Of a stretch of DNA of 64,000 bases, positions 26,069-34,500 are shown one piece after another. The position numbers were made by a program, and so were the translations under genes. The stretch lies in NCBI GenBank assembly GCA_964512635.1, contig CAZEJB010000002.1, forward strand, positions 124,001 through 188,000. The letters are read 5' to 3'. The DNA is from JADZFO01 sp964512635. Its GTDB lineage: Bacteria > 4484-113 > JAFGCY01. Every line of letters begins with the position of its first letter. Position 1 is the stretch's first letter. The notes under the pieces were generated by a model. The model did not search any database and was not told the origin of the DNA. It saw nothing but the letters and a program-made list of their open reading frames with translations.

Positions 26069-26105
26069 TACACTTCGAATCGCTCGATTCTGGGGCCTCA
26101 AGGAG
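26069..26105 (+). promoter_or_regulatory. Possible promoter and operator dyad for the island's left-end gene
   Basis: TACACT (26069-26074) could be a -10 box. It is followed at once by the dyad GAATCG-CT-CGATTC (26077-26090) near the expected transcription start, and by the AAGGAG ribosome binding site at 26100-26105. Confidence 0.35.
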
Positions 26106-26113
26106 TGCGCTCG

Positions 26114-26341
26114 ATGGGCAGGGAGGGACCTAAGAACGATGGGTGGCGAAATGTGACCGTGCACCTGGTGGAGCCTCAGCCAGGAGAGGAGTTGGCTCTC
26201 GAATTGGCTGATAAGCGTCTTGAGCAACTGAGTGAACGAGCACTGTTGGCCTACTATGCAAACATCGCACGAATGCGCAAAGAGATATCAGAATTCGACC
26301 CCTTTGACGGCCAGGATGACGCGGACTCAGCGCCGGCGTAA
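26114..26341 (+). CDS. 75-residue protein of unknown function
   Basis: The open frame extends upstream to 25904, but ATG 26114 is preceded by a perfect AAGGAG at 8 bases, which decides the start. The product begins MGREGPKNDGWRNVTVHLVE and has one amphipathic helical stretch (ELADKRLEQLSERALLAYYA) and an acidic end (FDPFDGQDDADSAPA). No motif recognised. It is the first gene inside the island's left edge, upstream of the RelE-like/SF1 helicase gene on the same strand. Confidence 0.55.
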   Translation: MGREGPKNDGWRNVTVHLVEPQPGEELALELADKRLEQLSERALLAYYANIARMRKEISEFDPFDGQDDADSAPA

Positions 26342-26400
26342 TGTGATTCATCACAGACCTTTGTTAGTTTTGGTCGTGAAGGTGAGACCGAAAAGCAGGA

Positions 26401-26784
26401 ATGGGCGCAGTCGCAAAGGCAATCTGCTTGCTGTTGTTGTTTGGAGCAAGGCCGTTGGCGAGGATGGCTTTAACAGAGATGCGGCTTAGGACAGAAGGTC
26501 AAAGCATCTCCCGCAAGCAAAACGTGCTTGACGACTACACACTGGAATGCCAATGCCGGGCGGTGGTTTTCAGTATCGGCGGCAATCGGGTCGCGCGCCT
26601 CTTAACAGAGCTGGAGCAGCAGCAGCATGGGCCTGAGCAGCGTGTTGTCTGCGATAACGGCCGGAAGTTAGAATTGAACGCGCCCGGTCCGTCCGACCGA
26701 GTTGCATTCAGTTTATGGGAGACTACTTCATACGCTGCGCTTGGTGGTCATCTCTTCAGATCAAGGTTGAGACTCAGAGCCTGA
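26401..26784 (+). CDS. Doubtful small ORF
   Basis: 127 codons; starts at 26401 (AAGGTGAG about 5-12 bases upstream), 26467 or 26479 are all possible. The product has no recognisable motif and a hydrophobic N-terminus only if the first start is used. It lies between the 75-residue gene and the large helicase gene on the same strand, which is the main reason to list it. It could be chance. Confidence 0.3.
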   Translation: MGAVAKAICLLLLFGARPLARMALTEMRLRTEGQSISRKQNVLDDYTLECQCRAVVFSIGGNRVARLLTELEQQQHGPEQRVVCDNGRKLELNAPGPSDRVAFSLWETTSYAALGGHLFRSRLRLRA

Positions 26785-26888
26785 TTCACAGGTCACACAA
26801 ACGTGAGCGCGAGCTCAAACGCTGTTTGCTGATACAGCAGAAGCAGAGACCGTTTGATCTTTGCTAGACTTTTGGTCTTGGAGGCATA

Positions 26889-29800
26889 ATGAAGAAGCTG
26901 GTTTGTTGGACGGATCGATGCGATAAGGATATCAGGTCACACCCCAGTGGGGTCAAAGCTCTCCATAGTCTGCGTGAGCGAGTGTTCAAGGCAAATGAAT
27001 GGATCGGGACTAGCTTCGAACGCTACGGTACGAGATTTTTCAAGCACCGGGCGAGGCCGAAGGGCGCGCGTATAGTAGCTATTGAATGGTCGTTCCACGA
27101 TCTTGAAGCTCAGGTCCTGGTGCTGTTGCGCTACTTTAATGAGCACCAAGAGTACGAGCGCCAGTTTCTTTCTAAAACGACTGAAGAGTTGGAAAGCTGG
27201 GCAGTCAATCTTATAGATGAGGGTAAGCTGCGGCATGAAGTTGAGGCACTGCTCGACAAACCTGCCGTAGAGCTGCCCGAACTGAGCGAGGCGGAGGCGC
27301 GGTGGACATATCAGATCTTTCCTTGGTGGCATGAAGACGCGGAACTGGGGTTTGTGCTTGAGCATCGGCTCTGGGTCGAACGCCTTCAGGATGACGCCTT
27401 TCGAGAGCAGGCTGGTGCACTCTTAAACAAGGCCCTAAACCGCTTCAACGACCAAGAGCCTTCCTCGCCATTTGTTTACGAAGATTATGAGATTCATTTG
27501 CGCTATCTGCCTCAGTGCGACAGGCTAGTCCTTCTATTCCCTCACACTAAGAACACACTGCTAAGTTATGAGGAGAAGGCGGTTCTTGCAGAAGTTGACG
27601 CCATCAATGATGCGCCGGACGTCCCGGATACGCTGCTAAAGCTATGCCGGCGCACCTATCCACTGCTGATGGTGACCGACCTTCCGTTATGGCTTGCCGT
27701 GGAAAAGGAAAGTGCAGCCAACTTCGCGCTGTCGCCGCGCGAGGAAGAAGTGCTTGATTCGCTCCTGCAGTCCAGACGCTATCCAATGTTTATCAATGGA
27801 CCCGCAGGCAGTGGCAAGTCCACAATGCTTCAGATTCAGATGGTTAACTTTATCTGCTTCGCGCTCAATGACGATTTGAAGCAGCTGCCTGTTTACCTGA
27901 CTGCCAGCCGAACTCTGTGCGACCACGCCTGCGAGAATGTCCGAAAACTGCTCGAGGTCTGGCTCAAGAAAAATGAGAGGCATCGGCAAAGAGCTGAGCA
28001 GTTGCTCCAGAAGTGCTTCAGAGTTTTCCAAGAGTACATTCTCGATCTGGTCCGATCGGGCGGCTCGGATTCCCGCTTCCTGCCCAACCACCGCACTGAC
28101 TACCGAATGTTCAGGAAAGTGTGGGCTGGCGAAAAAGGTCGCTCTGGCGAACTCTCTCGCCTCAGCCCGGATCTGGTCTGGCATGTGATCCGCTCATACA
28201 TAAAGGGCCGTGGCTACGACCCAGACGAGCCCAGCGAGTGGTTTTTCGGCCCTGAGGAATACCGTGAACTGCCCGCAAGCGAGCAGTCCGTCTCGCCAGA
28301 GCTGTTCGATCATATTTACCGGTGGTGGCAAAGCAGGGAAGCCACCTTGCGCACACTTGAGTCCTGGGACGACCAAGATCTGGTCTGCGAGGCGCTCCGC
28401 TTGTTGGACAAGAATCCTTCGGCCTTCGAGGAGCACTTTGCGGCAGCAATCGTTTGCGATGAAGCACAGGACTTCACTAACAACGACTTGAAACTGATCC
28501 GTGCCCTTTCCCTCTTCTCGCACCGCCAAATCCCTAATCCGCAAAACCTGATGGGAGTTCCACTCATTTTTGCAGGAGATCCCTTCCAGACCCTCAATCC
28601 ATCGGGGTTTCGCTGGGAGAGCCTTCAGTCCAGTATCTATCAAGAGCTGGCAGGCTTCTTACCAAGCGGCGGCAAGCCAGAGATAAATTACAGGGAACTG
28701 CTCGATAACTTCCGCTCTAGCGAGCCAATCGTCAAGTTCAGCAACGTGATCCAGCTGCAGCGGCACCGGCTTTTCGGTGAGCCACGTAATCCAGAGCCCC
28801 AGCACGCATGGTCAATGCCCGGGGGTATTCCGCCACGTGCCGTTGATCTCGAAGAGGAGATGACGGCGCTACGTGACTGGATTCAGCGCTCCAACGCGGT
28901 GATTGTCGTTCCATGCAACGAAGGCGAGGAGGAACAGTACGTGCTGAGTGATGAGTTCCTCAGCAGTTTCGTAAGCATCGACGATCACGTGCCGGCCAAT
29001 GTGTGGAGCGCGTCGCGCGCTAAGGGCATGGAGTACGAACGAGTGGTGCTTTATGGTTTCGGAGAGGAGTGCCACAAGGACCAGCAGTACCAAGGCCTCC
29101 TCAGGCTTCTCTGGGGCGAGGGAGAGTACGATCGAGGCCGGCAAATGCACTACGAGTACCTGTTTAACAAGCTGTACGTGGGCGCCACGCGCGCGAAGAA
29201 GACGTTGGTGATCGTAGACACGGGGCGAGCCCTTTCGGCTAGTCAAGGATTCTGGTCCTTCGCCTTTAATCCGTTACAGCTCCTCAAGCACGTTTCCGAC
29301 GCAGGCGGACGCAGACTCAGAGTGACCAATGACGACTTGGGTGAGGCCCTGGCAAAAATGCCGGTTGAGAAGCTCGACCAGATCGCTGTCTCGCCCGCCG
29401 ATCGAATCGCGCTGGCTCGTGAATACTATCGCCAGGCCAAGGAGTCTCAGAACTACTACATCATGAGCCAGGCAGCATCCCAGTATCATCTGGCCGGGCA
29501 GGAGCGAGAAGCGCGTATGTGCCGGGCCTTTGCAGCCAAGTACGACGGCCAGTTTGTAGAAGCCGGTGATCGGTTTGTCGAGATAGGAATGAAGAAGGAT
29601 GCCTTCAACGCCTATTGGGATGCCAAGGACTTCCAACGGATCGTTAAACATTTCGATGTCGCAGAACTTGACGGGCATCAGCGTCTCCGCTTCCAAGGGG
29701 CCGAGTTCTTTACTATCACAAAAAGCGCTGCATCCTACTCTGCGGGCATTGCGCTGACCACACAATTGTGCGCCTTGTTCGACGATGATTCCGAGGCGAT

Positions 29801-31325
29801 CTATGACGATGCTTGGCAAGCAATCCTCATTCCCCTTGTGAGGCTTGCAGCCCAGGGGGTAGGGGGCAGCTTCCCTCCGGAACTCAAGTCGAAACTCTAC
29901 GCCTTAGTGAGAGCATCTACGCCGACTCCCAAAGAGGGGGACCGCTTCTCAGAGGATCTAGCCAGGCTGGCCTACCAGTCTGCGAGTTTTAAGGATGCGA
30001 TCCAGATCTGGAAATCCATTCGTAACACCTCCCATGACGAGTTTCTCGACGCGAATCGAAAAGTCGCGGTATTCCCGGAAACACTTAAATGGAGCTCTGA
30101 GCTTCGTGACTTCCAGGGACTGCTGCTTGAGTGGAAAGAGAACGGCTCGCGTTTGGATCTAAACACCGGCACAATGTCTTTCGTTATCGAAGCCATGGCC
30201 CAGCTAGACCAAATAGAGTCTGCCTTAGCCACGGTCACAGTCGCCAGCTATCGAGATTCGCTCGACCATGTTGCGCGCGCACTCTCGAAGAATCACGACA
30301 ATACAATGTTGCTCGGTTTCCTCTTGCGAACCATCGAGCTGATGCTTGCAGACCGCCGCTTCGGCGAGGCGCTCAGACTCTTGCGGGTGTGCGGGCCCCT
30401 TCCACAAGGCTCAAAGCTTGAAACCAATCGACAACATCACCACGCCCGGGGAAAACATAGCGGAGCTACGCGAAAGACGTCGATCACCGCCGAGTTCGCC
30501 AAGGTAGGCATCCGTCAGATTAACCCAAGTGTTGATGAAAGGCTCAGTGGAGTCTATCGAGACAACCGAGGCATCATCCTAGGCAATGTTGTCAGGTGGC
30601 TTGCACGTTCCGAGAACCTCCCCCGCGCAAAGTCGAACGTGCAGGCCGAGGTGACAAGCTTCCTGTCCGAAGTAGGGCTCTTCGAAGGTAACCTCGCACT
30701 TCCAAAGTCCTTAGAAGCTACCATTGATGAGTTCTGCTCCGCGCTCGAGCGTGCGGGCGAACATAGGAAGGCCTTCGACTGCTATTGGCAGCTCTACGAG
30801 GAGCATAAAGGCTCACAGCATGCAGCCCAAATTGCTCAACGCTTAGTCCGATGCCACGGACGCGCTCGCAACGCTCTGCGCCACCGGGATGGGGACATCG
30901 AAAGGCTCAAGCGCGAGCATGCTATCGAGTCTGCAGAAATTGCCGAGTTCCCAGTGCTTGCACCACCGGCCGAGAACGCCGCCGCGTCTCAGCCGTCATC
31001 CTCCCTGAGCACCATAAGGCCCTTCACCCATAAAGTGGAATGGCCGACGATCTTGATCTGGGCCGATCCGCCCATTGGCGTTGACGTGAACATAAAAGAC
31101 GCCACGTATCTCGTCTTTCCGAGAAGTGTAAAGGTGGAGGAACAGAGGGGTCCGGGCAACCTGAAGATAGAAATTGCCGAGGCGCGTTTTGAGCTGTCCT
31201 TGGAAAAAGTACGCTCCGTCGGCTATAGGCTAACAGCGCTGGACAATAGCTGCAGGCTTGATCTTGCATTCGATGCAGACGGCAATCCCTTTGATGCGAA
31301 GAATCCAGAGCTCGATTGGCAGTGA
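26889..31325 (+). CDS. RelE-like domain, UvrD/Rep-type SF1 helicase and helical repeats in one 1478-residue protein
   Basis: Residues 1-100 look like a RelE/ParE-type toxin fold: basic residues, then ARIVAIEWSFHDLEAQVLVL and YFNEHQEYERQF. The SF1 core has Walker A GPAGSGKSTM near residue 305, Walker B VCDEAQDFTNND near 522, motif III-like FAGDPFQTLNPSGF, motif V-like WSASRAKGMEYERVVLYG, and motif VI YVGATRAKKTLVIVD. Residues from about 830 on are helical repeats (YYRQAKESQNYYIMSQAASQ, CRAFAAKYDGQFVEAGDRF), ending in a beta-rich 100-residue segment. GGAGG lies 5 bases before the ATG. Similar toxin-helicase fusions are plausible abortive-infection effectors, but that is inference. It is convergent with the DISARM-like operon. 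Confidence 0.85.
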   Translation: MKKLVCWTDRCDKDIRSHPSGVKALHSLRERVFKANEWIGTSFERYGTRFFKHRARPKGARIVAIEWSFHDLEAQVLVLLRYFNEHQEYERQFLSKTTEELESWAVNLIDEGKLRHEVEALLDKPAVELPELSEAEARWTYQIFPWWHEDAELGFVLEHRLWVERLQDDAFREQAGALLNKALNRFNDQEPSSPFVYEDYEIHLRYLPQCDRLVLLFPHTKNTLLSYEEKAVLAEVDAINDAPDVPDTLLKLCRRTYPLLMVTDLPLWLAVEKESAANFALSPREEEVLDSLLQSRRYPMFINGPAGSGKSTMLQIQMVNFICFALNDDLKQLPVYLTASRTLCDHACENVRKLLEVWLKKNERHRQRAEQLLQKCFRVFQEYILDLVRSGGSDSRFLPNHRTDYRMFRKVWAGEKGRSGELSRLSPDLVWHVIRSYIKGRGYDPDEPSEWFFGPEEYRELPASEQSVSPELFDHIYRWWQSREATLRTLESWDDQDLVCEALRLLDKNPSAFEEHFAAAIVCDEAQDFTNNDLKLIRALSLFSHRQIPNPQNLMGVPLIFAGDPFQTLNPSGFRWESLQSSIYQELAGFLPSGGKPEINYRELLDNFRSSEPIVKFSNVIQLQRHRLFGEPRNPEPQHAWSMPGGIPPRAVDLEEEMTALRDWIQRSNAVIVVPCNEGEEEQYVLSDEFLSSFVSIDDHVPANVWSASRAKGMEYERVVLYGFGEECHKDQQYQGLLRLLWGEGEYDRGRQMHYEYLFNKLYVGATRAKKTLVIVDTGRALSASQGFWSFAFNPLQLLKHVSDAGGRRLRVTNDDLGEALAKMPVEKLDQIAVSPADRIALAREYYRQAKESQNYYIMSQAASQYHLAGQEREARMCRAFAAKYDGQFVEAGDRFVEIGMKKDAFNAYWDAKDFQRIVKHFDVAELDGHQRLRFQGAEFFTITKSAASYSAGIALTTQLCALFDDDSEAIYDDAWQAILIPLVRLAAQGVGGSFPPELKSKLYALVRASTPTPKEGDRFSEDLARLAYQSASFKDAIQIWKSIRNTSHDEFLDANRKVAVFPETLKWSSELRDFQGLLLEWKENGSRLDLNTGTMSFVIEAMAQLDQIESALATVTVASYRDSLDHVARALSKNHDNTMLLGFLLRTIELMLADRRFGEALRLLRVCGPLPQGSKLETNRQHHHARGKHSGATRKTSITAEFAKVGIRQINPSVDERLSGVYRDNRGIILGNVVRWLARSENLPRAKSNVQAEVTSFLSEVGLFEGNLALPKSLEATIDEFCSALERAGEHRKAFDCYWQLYEEHKGSQHAAQIAQRLVRCHGRARNALRHRDGDIERLKREHAIESAEIAEFPVLAPPAENAAASQPSSSLSTIRPFTHKVEWPTILIWADPPIGVDVNIKDATYLVFPRSVKVEEQRGPGNLKIEIAEARFELSLEKVRSVGYRLTALDNSCRLDLAFDADGNPFDAKNPELDWQ

Positions 31326-31571
31326 TCAACTCTGCACGATACCTGCAGAGGTCGATCCGTTGAGAGAACAATATTGCGAGGTGCACTATTCCCATAAGGC
31401 AGGTGCTGGACTAGGATCGCCCCAGGGCGACCTACCCCGGTGTGTGCGAGGATCGCTGCCTGCAAACTTCTCCGCGCCTCGGCGTGGCAGAAGAGTTGCA
31501 GCGTGGAGATTAGCTATGATTAACACACAAGCCAATAGGACTCATGAAGGGGGAACTGAGACATTGAACGC

Positions 31572-34500
31572 CTATGCGTGTAAATACCTAGCCAATCTCT
31601 TAAAGTACGCTCGCATTGCCCCTTCATCATCCAACTCGCTCGCGGCGATCTCGATAACCTCGTAGTCGAGGCTGGTAAGGTGTCGGCGGATCATCTTGTC
31701 CCGCTCAGCAGTTGCCGGGTTACCGTGGCTGCGCTCGCTAAGTCCGTCGAGATAGATGCAGACGCCCTTGAGGTTTGGGTCGTCCTCCTCAGCCCTGAAG
31801 AACACATCAGGCACAGTACTCCCGATGGGTAGGCTCAGGCTGATCACGTGCCCGAAGACAATTCGCTCCTGGTAAGCCCCTGCAGTGAAGCCCGCGGCCT
31901 CTAGTAGGCCTTTCAGCTTGTCCTCGGCCGCATTTGTTGTTGCACCACTCGCCGGTGCGGTCGCCGAGACCTGCTGCATCGGCGGGATTTCGTGGGAGTC
32001 TTCCAGCTTGCTACCCCATTGCTGCAGCATCCTCAGGGCTTCATGCCTGTCCAGGTACTTGTGATAGAAGCTGTTGCGGAAGCTCTGCAGGCAATCCACA
32101 CAGGACTGCTCACAGTCTGAGGGGCAGCCGGCCACTACCGCTGTGGCAGCCTCTATTACTGCGGGGAAGTTTGCCAGCAGCTGATCCAACAGGCCGCTGC
32201 CGCCCGGCATCGGGTCCCACAAGAGGGCATTCACGGTCTGCTGATCGAGCTGGCCAATAACCTGGATCTGTAGGTCTTCAACTGTCATGTCGAGGATCTG
32301 ACTTGCCCCGATGCGCAGTGCCTCCAGAATGCTGTGAGCTGCCTTTCTGGAGGGACAGCCCTCAAGGCTAATGCAGTCTGTCACGACATCAGCGAAGAAT
32401 CCCAAATTCTCTGGCGAACGGTGGCACCGCTCCTGATGACGCGTGTTGAACGAGGTGAGCTCGGCAGTACTGCTCAGCGGCGACACGCTGGATCCGCATA
32501 CTGGACATACAGGGTAGCCAAGAGTGCCCAAATTGCTGCCCTTGGGGCCGACATTCACCAGCCTCAGGTGCACACCTCGCCGGTAGTGCAGACTCTGGTC
32601 GCCCCAGTTGTAAGCCTGTCCACCGTTATGCCTCCCCTTCTCCTTGCCGAAGACCATGACCGGCAATTGGAATCGGTGCTCTTCCTCATCCGAGATCTGA
32701 GACTGATGCACCAAGTCCACGTCGCACACCGAGATGGATCTCAGGAAAGTCCCACCCAGAGTCTGACTGGACCCAGGCGAGCTGACTTCTTGTACAGCTT
32801 CATTCTGCACGTCAACCTCAAAGACCGGCTGCTCACCGCGGTCTTCGCCAGCTTCGCGATGGAAACGCCGCGCGATGTATTTGTTGCCATTGGCATAGAT
32901 TAGGTTGCCGGGCACATACTCTCGCAGAGCCACGCTGGGCGGGCGCGGCAAAGCAAACTCCCGGCCAGAGTCGAACTGGCCATACGGCGTCTCCGCCAGC
33001 GCCACGACGCTGCCACTCTCAAGGCCATAGCCCGGGAGGAACCCCTCTTCGGCCAATACGATCAGCGTGTTGATCTTGTCCACTGACTCGGCCTGGCTGC
33101 TCCTGCGCTTAGCTTCTCCTCTCATCGTCTTTATGAATCGTTCGCAGCGGCGGTAATGGGCCTCGTCTTCGTTCTCCAGTGTGCCGAACACTTTTCTCGT
33201 CTCGCCGAGTCTGAGAATTTCGCTATGCGCCCAGTGCAGACGGCGATGTAGGGTGGCTACGATCTGCTGCAACTCCGCAACCATGCCGGCTACATGGCTC
33301 TCCAGGACAGATCTGCCTACTGAATCCCTGTCTTCTTCCGGCCAGGTAGCACTAAAGGCCCCCTCCACGTAATCAACTAGCTGGTCTATATGCGCGCCAA
33401 TCTGAATACCCAGGGTCGCTACTTCGAAGGCCTTGGCTCGAATCTCACCGCCCTGTTCAAAGAGGAAGCTTGTGATCCGTGTGGGGAAACACTGCTCCAA
33501 ACATTCGTGCACAGCGGCGGCAGCGGTTTCACTTGCGGTGCCATCCCCCTTGGCCAGCTGATACAAACGCGTCATCACTGCGGCGTGCACGTGCTTGCGG
33601 ATCATGGCCTCATTACGCATGTTGAAGGACGGCGGGTCCACCCTCCCATCCAGGAGTTTCAAAGGCTCAGCGAAGTAGGCCCGGTCGTGCGAGGTGGTAC
33701 GGCAGTAGGCCAGACAGACCGCCATGCGGTTGCGGCGGCCAGCGCGGCCCGCGCGCTGCCAATAATTCGCCGGCAGCGGTGGCACGTTGCGCATCAGCAC
33801 GGCATCGAGTGCGCCAATATCCACTCCGAGCTCTAGTGTGGGCGTGCAGACCAAAGTGTTGATGCTGTCCTTCTCGCCCTTGAAGAGATTCTCAATCTGC
33901 TCGCGGCGATCAGCCGGCACCATAGCCGTATGTTCTTCCGGCCGCAACATCTCATAGTGCTGGTCCAGGAGCTGCAGGTTGTAATTCTCAAGGTCTTCGC
34001 GGATGAAACTCAGAGTGCCATTGCATTGCCAGGCGATGCACTTAGCCATCGGTGTCCGACGGAGGAACTTCTTGCGGCACACGTCGCAACGATAGTAACC
34101 ATGGTTACTGCTGAGCTTCAGTTTGTCGGCATCGATCTGATACGCTCCACTTGTCCCCGGCAGAGCCTTGCCCCGGCTGCTTACAAGTTGCGCCGGCACC
34201 AGTATCCCAACCGACTCGCTACTCAGGTATTCCCAGAGCTCTCTTAAGAACTCAGCGACATCTTTGTCGTTGACGCCCCAGGTCCTGGCGATTTGCTTCA
34301 TCAACGTATTGCGCTGGCTCAGCCAAGCGCTTAGATATTCCTTCTTGTCACCGGAATCGTACTGCAGCTTCATCCCCCCTGGTGCCGGGGGCAAGGGCAT
34401 GTAGCCGCGCTGGATCTCCTCATCGCTATCGTGCCAGAAGCGCGAGAACTGATGGCCCATCCTGTCCAGCAACCTGCGTTGGCGCCGCTGTTGGTCCAGC

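Noticed and set aside
25904..26113. Longer N-terminus for the 75-residue island protein
   Set aside because: The strong AAGGAG at 26100-26105 sits just before ATG 26114, and the upstream part crosses the probable promoter.
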